Assembly: GCF_037392515.1 (NCBI RefSeq)
Contig: NC_090287.1
Coordinates: forward strand, 9,097,501-9,161,500
From: Haliotis asinina
Lineage: Eukaryota > Mollusca > Gastropoda > Lepetellida > Haliotidae
Length of the DNA stretch: 64,000 nucleotides
Direction of reading: 5' to 3'
The translations under genes and the position numbers were made by a program. Shown in pieces: positions 25,086 through 38,300 of the stretch. The notes below the pieces were generated by a model. It ran no database searches. It worked only from the letters and a program-made list of their open reading frames with translations, and was not told the DNA's origin. The stretch's first letter is position 1. Every line of letters begins with the position of its first letter.

Positions 25086-28000
25086 AAAAGGCTCAAAGTG
25101 CCAGACCTTAAAGACACAGCGACGTCACCAGACTCTGGTGGTATTGAATGCCACATATTTCTCTTTTTGTTGTACATCATGCTTACTTTAGATAATCGAA
25201 CACAATTCGCTACATGGACAGTACTTGTGTTTCAACATAGCTGCTTGAAGTGAATTAGTGTTTTTTGTCCTACATTCCCGCGATACTTGTTTCACGAAGC
25301 CATGAAAACATAGCCACAATGTGTAAGGTCATGGTGACATTTACCGAATCAATATTCCCCCGTGTTTTCCGATCTTCTTTGTTTCCTCCAAACTAAATAG
25401 AAGACCAGACGACACTTCACTGCGTCGCGTAATCGTCCTGAATCTTTGTGTGAAAGTTCTTCCACAGCAGAATCATTTTTATTTACAATCATTTCACAAA
25501 ATTATACTGAATTTAATGTAGATTTAACATTTTGACGTATATTTATCTGAAGAAGTCACATCTTTTGTCGCCTTTACAATTCAGGTAAAATTTTGAAATT
25601 GTATCATGATAACAGGAAAGGTGTAGTACAAAGTTTAATGTGGATCATCTGATACTAATATGAATTGATTATGAAACCAAAAAATAGAGAAACTAGATGA
25701 ATTAAATAGTTCGTTTTTGTTCTGATATTCTGGACAATGTAACCTATTGCACCTGACATAACCGTTTACTTTATTCCTTGACCCATGATGCATTTGTAAA
25801 TATACTTGGTAAGCAAACATCTATCTTCAGAGATTCAGGACATCTTGTCAGAGATGAAAGCAAATGTCATTTAAAGTTTAATAACATCTTTGTAAATTTT
25901 GAACAATTGTGTTTGCCTTTTCGGGGGTCTGTTTCTTTATGTATCAGAATTTCTGATCGGATTGGCCAAACCAAACAAGGCATTTGGATCACATAAGGTT
26001 CAGGTATGTCGATGAGCTAATATCATTTAATAACCACCAATTCGCCAATTTACTTACGCTGACCTACCGACCTGAACATTGAATTAAGGTTACAAGTGAG
26101 ACCGCCCCAACTGTTTCATAACTGCATGATGATGTATAAAGATTCAGAGTGACAAACACTCCGGACAGTGTTTCGTGATGAAAGAGATTATTTCAGCTTT
26201 CAAACAGTCAACGTCCCGTTCATGTTAAGCTATATTCCAACTGCTCTAGACTTTGGTGTTTACATTTCACACGATTTAGGGCGCAGTTGAGCATGGAGGG
26301 AACTCACGCGTACTAGATGCTGTACTGAGAAAATGTGATCTAAATATAACATACGTTACATCGGACCAATGTTTCAAAATAAATAGGTCTTACTGATAGT
26401 TTCGATTCAATATACTGCAGCTAAGTGTTGTCGTATGTCACGAATCTCATCTCCGAAAACGGCGATTCTTACTTGAAAGTATTTCCTGCCTCCGTACGCT
26501 TGGTACTGTCTGGTTTCATAACCCGGTTTGTCTCGATTATGTCTGTATACCTGTCCCACCTTATATATGTGATCGTTGTGACCTGTATCTCTTCAGGATT
26601 ACACCCCACCCCCAAAAAACAAACACGCATTAAGCTGACACTCCACGCGCAGTATTCTTTAAAATGTTTCTACGCCCATTCTCACTCACTCACTCTAGTT
26701 TCATCGTCATAAACTAGGTCATCAACCGACTAAGCATGCGTGCACGTGCATGTCTTGTTCGTTTCGACTGAAATGACATTCCGACGATTCTGACAGATCC
26801 ATGCGACTGATGTACAGTGGTTTATACCTACAATCAGAAACTCGATATATCCATCCATAGTTCTGTACTAATCAAACTAATGTTTCTTGTGGCCATGAAT
26901 CTACAGTTCTTGGTGTGTCTCCTTTCATTCGCTGTAATTTGGCGATTCCGGAAGTCGATGGTGTAATGTGCGCATAATGCATCCAAGAGCCAACGAACGC
27001 TACGTATGTGCAGCATTAAAACGTGTCCCTTTAACCATTTAAAGTACCATCTATCAAACTGGGCTAGACTCTTTATGTATTAGGCCACAATTCCAAAAGC
27101 AAATTCATGCATAGTACCCATAACGTCAACACACGTATATATACGTCATTATAGAAGTAGATAAGTAACGGCCACAAATCATTTCGACCCTTCTAGTGGT
27201 AGTTATGCCAGTATCAGTCTCAGCAAGCGTTATGTTGCTGGAAGCCTCCTCTCGACTGTTTTTCTTCCCTTTCTTCATTTATTTCATGTACGGTAGATGC
27301 GTGTGAACCCCGAAATCCAAATGATTTCATGAAAGAAATCCCTGCCCACAATTAGGTATGTGAATCTGACAATGAAGGCTAACTAGCCTCTAGATCTAGA
27401 TCTTAACCCACCTAATCCACAAACTGCCACAAATGATCTAATCTGTCCGTCTTACAAGAGACCCGCTATTGCATTATGCCTCTACAAACAAGGATTGATT
27501 TTCTGACTTTTACCATATAATATGACTGTTGCGGTCGCTTTAATCGAAACATGCCAATCATATTTGGAGCTGAGTTTATTTCCCACCTCTCTCTGTAACG
27601 TTTTTATCATTGTCTGTCTAACCCAATTCTCAAAGGAAATGGAATAAAATTTTCTTGTAAAATTCCAGAGGTAATCAGACTACTTTTGACGTTAAGAAAA
27701 TTAAGCAAAGACTAGAAGGCACTTGAGGATCGGAGGAGAGTCCAGTTCGACGCACCTCCACAATATCGCGTATTGATCGAGCCCTCGGTGAAACTGTATA
27801 TGGCTGTGTCAATCAAATCTATTACTCTCCTGAACTTCCTACCAAGCTTCTGAGGCAAACTGACACTGGTGATTGGCTATGATTGAATTACAGAGGGCGC
27901 TGGGTTATTTCAAACGTCTCCTGAGACTTTGTTGCTTCCCCAACACTTGTCAGTTAAAGTGTTAATCTCCCCGTCGCGGCATGCCGTGCGATCATTAGGT

Positions 28001-31000
28001 CAGGTCCGACGCTCCTCTACTTGCACGAAGCTCAGGCAGGTCGGTGGTCAGACGAGGATGGCGCGTACCGTCACGTCCACCTTGACCTATCTTGTACAAC
28101 GTCGTAGGATGAAAGTGACCATACCGATGTTCAGTGTAATACCAAATCTAATTACTATTCATTTGTGTGTTCCGAAAGTTCCGTTTGTGTGCATTTCACG
28201 TCAATGTGTTCAGTGTGACGAGTGTGTATATGAGTATTTGTATAAAACCGATGAAAATCCAATCTGTGGAGTAGGCGTGTTTATGTCAGCTGTTTATTAA
28301 ACTGTAACGTGACTGTCTTCAGATAATGACGGTAGATGTGTAGTTTGCGATATGTGTGCCAATAGAACACAATTTCCCAATGCGTTTAATGTGTATGTAT
28401 ATATTTATCACAAATCATCGTTAAATAAGGTGTACGCGTAGATAGCCCATTAGATTATTATAAAAACATGGCAAAATCAAACAATCAGTTGATGCGTTTG
28501 AGACTGTTCTTCCATATAGAGCTAATTTACAGCATTACACATGCATAACACAGTAATTGCCACAATCGAAGTAAGAACCGCTTGTTTTTTTGCAAACGAA
28601 TCTGTTTAACATTCCATCGAAGATATTTGTAAATACAAAATGGCCATTACAATATTTACATAAGATATGTCTGTGGTATATTGTAACTATGTATGTAAGT
28701 ACTAACGGTTGTATCCTTCTGTGTTACATTCATATACGGTTCATATTCAGTATGCTCATAACCACTTTTCTTCCGACGGCGTTGGACGCTGCTCATGCTA
28801 TCGATCACCGGCCAGAGTCACATAGCCGGAGTCATGCTGACTGCAGCGTTAAACAACAAGCCAGAATACGTCATGGAATGATTTTCGGCAGATATTCCCG
28901 GGATGTGTGGGTATAGCAAGGTTTATTGTATTTCATTATGTTGATAAGTGATTTCTGTGGCATCATTCCATGTCCTTTCTTCATCTTTAACACATGTAAA
29001 TATTATGGCTTGGATGTAAATAACGGTTTTTGTTGTAAATGTTTAATGTCTACAGGCTCCATCACGCTATCGACGTGACGAGTCACGTGCACCGAAAGTA
29101 AATAAACTTAATTGAATCACTAATATTCTTTGTGTTCAAAAATATATCTTAGTTATGTTGAAACGACCATGTATAAGAACATTACACGTAGAAAAAATAT
29201 GTTTTATTCCCAAAAACAAGAACGGCTGAGCATAAGTCAGGAATATACATTGCACAATGTTGTTTGTCTACAATAACACTTTAGCTCGGTGAGAAGATCG
29301 TTAAGTGGAACTAGCATTGTACATCACTTGCAACTGAAGGGCACACCTGATGTGTCAATATGTATTATATACGCAGTCTGTGTCGCCCAGCACTAGCTAG
29401 TTAATAATAACTGCTGGTATAGAGTCCGATAAATTGTCATAAAACACGACTATCTAATTTCACAGATCATACAACATGATGGTTAGGTAAGAGTTAGCAG
29501 TTTTAACATCAATACACAAAGCAACATCATTTCATCATGAAGGGTAGACAACTCGTACATACCTACCTCATAGAAAGCCTGCTTGATTTTGTCGCGCATC
29601 CTTAGTGGTACGTTTTGGGACAAGAATAATGATTCATACGATTATGACACTTATGAGACAGTTCATGTATGATCAAGAATCACAAAGACACATTTCTGAT
29701 CTTATTTTGGCATACAATAAATCGACATCGCTAAAGGACTTTAAATACATGTTCTGACATGTAGGGGCGATGTGCATTGGATGAGATGAGATTTTTCACC
29801 ACAAACATGCATAACACTGTGTTCTGCGGGTATTGATAGAGTTCCTGTAACAAGAAACGATAGTCGCTATGGCACTTGCTGCTGAAGAAGGATTGCCTGT
29901 GTGGTCCGGTTCCCTTCTGAAAGGCATTCTTCTGAAATAGTATACAAGCAGGTGACAAAAGACGTGAGATCATGCTTACTGTGTGCATATACGTGTACAT
30001 GAAATATTATAGTAGTAAAATGATGATACATGAACAAACAAATTCAAAACTGGTATTCAACCTATTTACATCACAATGTACATACTTTTCATAAGCATTT
30101 GTGCTAAAGTATATTACACATGCATGCAATGTATAATATTGATAAGAAGTTTAATTAGAAGCTGGACTAAAAACATACACATATTTTCTTGGCTGATTTT
30201 ATATTTTCAAGTGACCAGTCTTTATTTATATTCACAATACACAGTACTATTTATAGTAGTAGGTTCATACTATATGTCAACAGCTAAATGTCCGAAACGT
30301 TTTCAAGAGGTATTGAAACAGGTAGATGCATTGCTTATTATTTTCTTATTTCTTTACGTTTTTCTTACTTATAAGCACCAGAACAAGTGTACTTCACAGC
30401 AACGTAATTCCAAATTATCTATCTTCATTGTCTGGCTTGCTGACAGGTCAGTATCACTTGAAGGTACTGCTGTGCGGCATCACCAAATAATACTCTACTT
30501 ACAAATTTTAGTAGGAATGCTTCACTGGTAGAGAGTACAGGTGGCAAAGGATCACCCGATTTTCAGAGATTCATTGATGTAATTTTCACACATTCTTGTC
30601 CCATAACAACAAGCAGAATTTGTCTGTGAGGATAGCCAAGACTGAGCATTTCTTTGCACCGACGTTGTATATTATAGCGGCTATAACAAGGTCACCAGTA
30701 GTTTTAATAGCGTGCCCGATAAATACTAAATGAATGTTTATGCTTGCCTAATTTTGTACATTTGTGTTTTATGTGCCAATATACCTGTGATAGACGTAGA
30801 GAGATGTTGTCCATCTGCATTACCAACTCCCAAATATAGCCGTTGTGGTAAACCTTGTTATGTCTCCGGGGAAATTCATTATTGTGAGGAATATAGATTA
30901 CATCCTGCAATGTTTTGGGAGGAAGTATGTGAATCGGTACGGAGTGTCTAAGCATGATCACTCTCCAAAGTCATTATATGGCTTAATCTGGAACAAATTG

Positions 31001-33081
31001 TAAAAGAACTGGTTTTCCTTGTAAAACTAAGATGAATGTTTGCATGATGACTCATTTAGACTGTTCCCGTCCAACGCTATTTTCGCTCGACGCCATTCAC
31101 GGGAGATGTTCATTTATCCTGACGTGTTTCAAGCGATAATTTGCTTTTGCGTCAAGAATGTTTGGTTTTTTGTGGAAACCATGCAATAACAACATAATTA
31201 ATCATCTGCAAATCAGTTGGTTATATTGTGTTCAATCGACCAAAGTCGTAAATAAGAAGAACAAGTATCAATAACGATGAATATTAACAATTGATATATT
31301 TACACGGTTAAATATTCGTTGTTATTTGTGTATTGCATCGTCTAAGCTGGATAGCAATGGCTTCAACGGTTCTGTGAAGAATTCGAATAAACAATTCAAA
31401 ACGTTAACGTCAAAGAATAATCACTATTAAAACAAGAAACGGAACAACTGGAAAAAATGCAAATCAATAAAGCAAATACATATTTCAGGAGCAATGTTTT
31501 TAAGTGTATCTGTTTGGAATTGCTATTTCAGTCAGTCTTGTAATCTCACATTTGTACAGTTTGAGCATGGTTTCCAAACTCTGGTTACCATCGTGTTTTC
31601 TGAAATTATTAGCACTGTGATTACAGTGCGTGCAATCGAGCATTATTAATTAGTTAAATCACTATTCGGTATCTAAAATTTCAGAATTAAAATGAAAACA
31701 AAATTAAAGGAAAACTGCCGGTAATTTATACTATAGCGAACAAGTTCAGAGGTATTGACATATGGCTCACCATTCTGCAACGCTTAATGTGCCACTGTAG
31801 GAAATGATAAGGAAAAACACAGTTACTTCCCTTCGTAGGGTAGGCGAACATGGACACTCATAGGGTATGAAAAACTTAATAATCTGCTCTCTTACAAATC
31901 AATGACATGAAAACCATCGTATATGTTCACAAAATTGACAGAATAATACAAATCTTTTGATTCTACATTTCATAATTATTCATAACATTAGTGAATACAC
32001 AATGTGACTACTGACATGTTTATTTTCATAGTAATAACTTGGGGAATTTAACTCAATGTGTCGCAGTGTGTCGAGCGATCCATCTGGCTATTCAACTAAC
32101 TCGAATTGTAGGTTAACTAACGCGTTCTACCCGATACTGTCACTACTTACTTAGGTAATGGGCAGTACGCAATGTTTCCATTCTAGTTTCGTTAGCTTGA
32201 CTCTATGAAAGATGTGAATCATCTGATCGTTATAATTAGAGACAGTGTAGGAAACTTGTCCTATTAGCTGGAACCTGAAAGAAAGCATTGTTTCTTTACA
32301 AAAACACAACTGACCTGTAACATTTGAGATGACTCATCAGCACACACGATATAAAATGATATTCACGTAAGCCTACACGCTCGAGATAATTGAAAACTGT
32401 GGCAAAATATCTCTATTTAGAAAACAAGAACAATCTTAGGTAATATCATTTTCAAAATGTGAATAATCAAGAGAAACGACTTCTTTTAATGTTTCGAAGA
32501 CGTTTTAAAGATGACAATGTCATAGAGGTCACGTGAATGTCAGAGGTCTTTTATGAGAGCTCGTATTAATCTGTCATCTATGTTTTATGTTCCGTTGGCT
32601 TTCTTTATATAGAGTCTCGTAAGTCATTAAGGTTACATAGTTGTGTTTTCAAATATATCACAAGGCAGCTGCCGACACATCATAACAAGCTTCTTTCATT
32701 TATTCATTAAAATGCAGTGGATATTTACCAGCCAGTATAGAATAATCCTTGGATTGTTTCAAATATATGCTCTTGATTTGAACATTCCGTTGAAACCAAA
32801 CTATAAATTCAAACTTCAACTTATTCAAATGAATAAGTATTAATAATAGTAACATCAATCTAATGAAGGAAATATAATTGCATTAGTTTGTGTTTGGAAT
32901 ACAACTGAAATGTAGTCAAAACTGTTTAAACCACCAACTTCATACAGGTACATAGAAAGAGAAACATGTATCCTCAGTAATAAATAATTCATGTTTTAGA
33001 ACGAGATAGTAGATAAGAAGTATATGTGGATAATCGCTGTATTACAAATGGATTATACATACAAATCTTTGTCAACGATAA

Positions 33082-33083
<2 letters not shown>
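25086..33083. other. Intergenic: no gene supported
   Basis: Contains an (ACTC)-tailed repeat remnant at about 26683-26697, a CpG-rich patch at about 27940-28090, a possible repeat relic near 28765-28870, and AT-rich open frames (30076-30531, for example) without coding character. Confidence 0.5.
27940..28090. promoter_or_regulatory. CpG-rich patch of unknown role
   Basis: A stretch such as CCCGTCGCGGCATGCCGTGC and GGATGGCGCGTACCGTCACG is much denser in CG dinucleotides than its surroundings. It overlaps a 123-codon + strand open frame (27929-28300) with no recognised domain. It could be a promoter, a non-coding exon or a repeat remnant. Confidence 0.25.

Positions 33084-33126
<43 letters not shown>
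33084..33126. repeat. (CA)n microsatellite
   Basis: About 21 uninterrupted CA units between AAATA and AATCC. Simple repeat, likely length-polymorphic. Confidence 0.97.
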
Positions 33127-33128
<2 letters not shown>

Positions 33129-35261
33129 TCCACAAACATCCGTGGAAGTCCATGGACTGTCAGCTGGTCATTTAACATGTTCCTTAACGAGAAATAACAC
33201 ATTTATCATGAAAGGATATACACTGGACAGTCTAGAACACTAAAGTAGTCATTAGGCTTGGTTGTGAGATGCAGCTCAATAACGCTTGTTCAATACCCCG
33301 AGACTGTATATTACTGATTGGAGTACCTTCACCAAATGGGAGTCTTTTCGCAATTTAACTAGCTCCTTCTTTCAATATTATGAAAGGGAGGAGGTAAAGT
33401 GTGCCTCCATCAGCTCCCTGCACCGAACTCCTCCGCATCTCATTCTGTCAAAGACCTGACAACAAAGTCTCGTATCTAAGAAGCCTATGCAGATCTTCAG
33501 GAAAGGACAGCATAATGCTTCCACAGAGACAGACCACACTGCCTCCAGTGTCGATTCCCAGCTGGCCCATCGTTACAGAATTATTGAACAGTCAGTTAGT
33601 TTTTCTACCTCTCTCTCTAAAAGTGACAAGACTCTCTCCCGAGGTATTAGATCTCTGCTCACATAGCCTCTGCGGATACAGCTGTACACGCAACATCACG
33701 TGTTTCGATGGCCTTTTTAGGGAGCCCTTAATGAGAGCCAAGTAGTTGCTTTAATCAGTTCTTTCACATGTATAAGGAAACTAAGTATGGGACAATGCAT
33801 GTGTAATACTAACTTCTGGATGGGAGGATTGATTTACTTGTCTCAAGGGACAGGGTGGTGTGGGGGCTGAGGAAATTAACATTAATCCAATGTTTTGTTT
33901 AAAGTACTTGCTTAAATAACCATCGCCTCTACCCTACTGTTAGTGTTTGGTGGCTAAAAAGCAAAGGCATAAAAAGAAAGATTGGTATAAAATATGCCCG
34001 AATACATTTGCATAAACATTGTATGAATGGGGGAAGCTTTCAGAGTTGAGTCTTGTAATTCATAAGGTGAACGAAAACTAGGAGCTGTATATGTACATGT
34101 GAGAACAACGCAAGTGCTAAGAAGTATGTGAGTCATCCTTTCTGTACATCTGTCTCGTCTTCACAAACTCGTATCTCACTTTACGACACATAAACTGATT
34201 GTGTTGTTATGAGATATTACTGGCAAACCACTTTCAAGTAAAATGTCACATAATGTGGTTAGATAAGAAGCAATGATTCAAGATATCAAAACAACACTGT
34301 CATTGCTAATCCCCCTACCCTTACCAATATAGTTCACCAATTCGGATCATCTTAAAGCACTCCTGAACCGTAACTGCTCCCCATGAAACGTAGTGTCCTG
34401 ATGGTTCTGTTTGGAATTACTTTTGCTCGTGCTTTATAACAGTGTAGGTAGAGTTTGTACAAAGCTTTTCTCCGAAAGTCATCAGCGAGTGAAGATTCCG
34501 TGCTTTGAAGTACAGTAAATGAGTAGAAATATGTCCTGGACACAAAAAGCAGAAATCCAACTCCGTACTCTACATGATCCAGATGAAAAGATGTGTACCA
34601 AGCCATTAAATTCTACCTGGTCTAATGATTCCACAGGAACAAATGGTCATCGTAGGAAGATGGTCATGCAATTCAACACGCCACCAGACTATCACATTAA
34701 AGTCACATTGAAGAGGATCAACAGCGTCGCAACACAAGTTCATTTAATATTGACTGGGGATAGTACTGACGTTGTGGATTAACAAATATGTTTACGCCTT
34801 CTGTCTGTTTGAAATGTTCACAGTCATTAAAGATAAATATACCTGTGTAAACAGTAAGTCACTGTGAACTTCAGTGGTGATATGCCGAGGTAGACGAAAA
34901 TCATCTACCGAAGCTTTACGCAAAACGTTCACAGCTCCGTTCCGGTAGATACAGGAACATTTGTCTCCATCGTGAACTATTTTCCATTTGTACAACACCT
35001 CAATGATTGCCTTGAAATTCCCAACCTGCTGGAATGTATAGCCCAGTTTGTTCATGGTCCGTTAAACACAACGAGTGAATCTCAGCCACATCTAAACCTT
35101 CTACATCAAATGATTTCACAACTGATGTAATGACAAACTCATACAAGTCTTTGGTTGTCATCTTTGGTGAAATATCCTACCCTTGTCTTCACGGAAAGTT
35201 AGGTTTGGGTGTCTTGCTCTCAAGATGGAATAGTCGACCTCGCACACTCCAGGAGTTGCAA
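33127..35261 (-). other. Gene B 3' UTR / downstream sequence with unidentified open frames
   Basis: Lies immediately 3' of gene B's stop on its strand. Several open frames overlap here: - strand 34792-35161 in two frames, + strand 34519-34782, + strand 33401-33745. None shows a domain I recognise. Part may be 3' UTR, part decayed coding sequence. Confidence 0.45.
34792..35161 (-). pseudogene. Coding-like segment split over two frames, unidentified
   Basis: From an ATG at 35161 the - strand reads MTTKDLYEFVITSVVKSFDV and on to LTDHEQTGLYIPAGWE, then a stop. A second frame overlapping it reads FKAIIEVLYKWKIVHDGDKC and SVDDFRLPRHITTEVHSDLL. The mixed polar/hydrophobic composition looks protein-like, and a single frameshift would connect the two frames. 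I do not recognise the family. It could equally be chance open sequence in gene B's 3' UTR. Confidence 0.25.
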
Positions 35262-35365
35262 TCACAACACAATGCGAAATATGAACACAAGTGTCAGAAC
35301 ACTGTATATATGACAGGCATCACGACCGCTGGTTCCGGTGGAAGTCACTGGCCGACCTTTAGAAC
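35262..35365 (-). CDS. Gene B terminal exon: hydrophobic C terminus, probable GPI-attachment signal
   Basis: The acceptor is TTATCTCCAG, with a good pyrimidine tract. 104 coding bases end in TGA at 35262-35264. It encodes SSKGRPVTSTGTSGRDACH, then IYSVLTLVFIFRIVL. The small residues (G-T-S-G) followed by a short spacer and a hydrophobic end fit a GPI signal, as expected for the family. Phase 1 matches both the upstream stalk exon and gene A. There is no cytoplasmic tail. Confidence 0.78.
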
Positions 35366-38300
35366 CTGGAGATAAAATAGGATATGCAATACTTTTCTTT
35401 CATTTCATGTAATACGTCATGATATTCCTTTTACTATGCACACGTGTCTACTTTCTGTTCTATGTGCCCTTTGAAAAGTGTGTGAGTCAAGAGACAATGA
35501 ACTCTACACTCGGGATCTAGGTGAATAATCCTTAAAATATAATTTCCCGCTTCAGTATTATGATACAGTAGACAGATTGATACCATAATAACATAATCAT
35601 AGTAGTCATGTTCGGAATTTTTAATTAAGTCAGTACCATTGTCTCAAAAAAATATATTCAATCAAGTCCCTTTTAATGAGGTTATATGGACCGAAAATAT
35701 TTCATTAAAGTGCCTATATTTAATCATCTGAGCACAACATCAAAGACGACATTTTCCGTTTAATATTTAAGGAGTTCAGTTCAATACTGATGAACTTGGA
35801 TAGAGCTATATGATGAGATGTCATGTTATCATGCTAGGTACTTGAATAAATTTGGTTCCTCTGGTTAATCATCGTAGTCACTCGATGAATGACGTCGTAG
35901 TCAGTGTTGTGGCCGTTCGGACCCACGTGGGGAGGGTAACGTTGATCCTCAACTTGCCAACGAAGGCGTGGATCGGTTGTAGTTGGTTCCGTCGTAGTAG
36001 TTGTGGTTGTTGATGTTGTCATCATCAATTGCCGATAGGCTTTATAGTCTGAAGATACGAGAAGTTAGTGTAATACATGAAGAGATTTGATTATATATAA
36101 TGTCACCATGATCTAATTACGATTAAGGTACATCTACTTTGACACTGTGTCAGATAATGTACTTTTCTTTTGTGGTTTGCTTATTAAAGTTTGCTTGTAC
36201 AATAGTTTCAACAAATGATCATGTGCGACTAGTAGACTGGAGGATATACATTTTTCACTGTGTGGGTTCAAACACACAAGCATTCACTTTAGGTTTGAAA
36301 CATCTTAATGACACAGCTTCGTCCCATACACATTGTGAACATTAGATAATATTTCATAATTGTTATTTTTTTAGACTGGCGCATGTTATTAGATTATTAG
36401 ATTTGATTCGTCAGTTTCAGCTGAACAGTCGTCAACGAAATCACACTACAATAAATCAAGCAAACCTTTTTGTATCAACATAGTTTATATGAAGACGCTA
36501 TCAGTCGTTTTCCTATATGCTCTCTTTCAACGTGGTCAGGAAAATAGTTGTGACATGCCAGTCTTGCATACGACATCACGATACAATGAAGGGTGTCATA
36601 TGCTGGCGTGACGCCATATTTCGCCTTTGCAGGATAAGAAAATTAATACAATCGAAATGCTCCTGATATAAGTAATACTTCAATGTAGCACATGTTATTC
36701 ATCCCCAAAAGTATTCTTTCACAGTGAGTAGACTTCGAATGCCATTTAACGAGATCTTTATTCAATCAGACCACAGCACATACATCTGTCCGCTTCACAG
36801 TATGTTGGGAAATACGGCAGTATGTTAACCATATGCAATACGCTACTGCAGTTCACATGAACAAACACGGGATTCATTTACACAAGTGAAATTAGAGAAT
36901 TGCATAAGCTATTCTTTTGGTCACTGTTGCATCTAATTTAGAACAAAGCGTTTTGAAACTTAACACAGACCTAATGTGCTGTAACAATGAAAAGTAGCTT
37001 CTAGGCATGTGTCATAGGACACCTTTTGAAATCTTCGAACCAAGTGACCGCTTGACTGTATTTGAAGAGACGAGATATGTAGTAAACAAACATGGTAGTT
37101 GCTTAAGGCCAAAGGAATACAATTTTGTTCTATATATTCACATTAGTGCTAATGGAATTGTCCCATATTAAATAAAATTGATTTAGAAAATAATATTCAG
37201 TCTTGATTATCACCCAAAACAATTTAAGTTTTGTGCACATGGGAACGAAACGCCTGAATTACGTGACTGCATTACTGAACATCAGTGAAGACACCTGGTG
37301 TGTTGAAAGACATGCTAAATTTAATTCTAGTATCACTTTTAAAGTTATCAACTCATTATATGGCAATAATGATTCATTGGTAGGCTACGCAACTTATGTA
37401 TCACGTGAAAGTCACAAGGGCAAACGTATTCAAAATTTTGAAAAAAAGGACATTTATCGATTTTCGTCACTGACACCCTCCGTGACAATGCACCTATTCC
37501 ATTCCACGCAAAGGGAGATAACCAATACGCAATGGACAAGAAGAGACAATCCAATTAGACCAATGCTAAATGAAGATCATAAGGATAATTCGTTTATTCC
37601 TTCGCTCCCAGTCATATTGGGTATCTATAATAGATGGAGATCTATTTCAGTGATAACGGCGTCTTTATTTGCTGACCATGCGTCTGCAGATCTATGCATT
37701 GGCAACTGATTGGGTTATTATCCGTTACTTGACTTCTCGTTTCCTCAGTCTAGAAATGCATCTCAACGCTTGCATTTGTATTTATACAGGACGTGGCCTT
37801 ACAGATCCATTCTTTTCACGACACTTCAGCAGAACCGTTGTATAATACCATTCTTTACCATTCCTTGCTGCTGACAGTAATAATGATCAGGTTTTAAAGG
37901 CGCAGTCTTTCAGCGGGGTGTAGGTTCAAGGCTCAATACTTAAAGAACGACCAAAAGCCATTGTTTGCTGCTCATTTTCAGTCTTGGTGTAAGTCATATA
38001 CATTATTGTGAATGGCGTGTATTGTACTTAGACAGTTTGGTCTTCTCTGTGTATTTGTTCTTCAGCTCGAGAATGATGTGTCACGAGTTTAGGACAAGAG
38101 AAATATACAAAGCATTGCCACACGTAGCCCACCTTCAAACACAAAACTCTAAGATAAACATCTAATATATGATTAAATGTCCAGTTTATTTTGTTGAGGA
38201 ACTACTGCCTTATGATGTTCCATATAACTCGCATCCTATAGGATATGATGCCCGTTGACAAAGTTGGTTTATAGTATCTGTCGCCTGCAGGGACAGGTAT

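Noticed and set aside
30076..30531. 151-codon hydrophobic + strand open frame
   Set aside because: AT-rich sequence with low-complexity hydrophobic composition, no splice context and no recognised motif.
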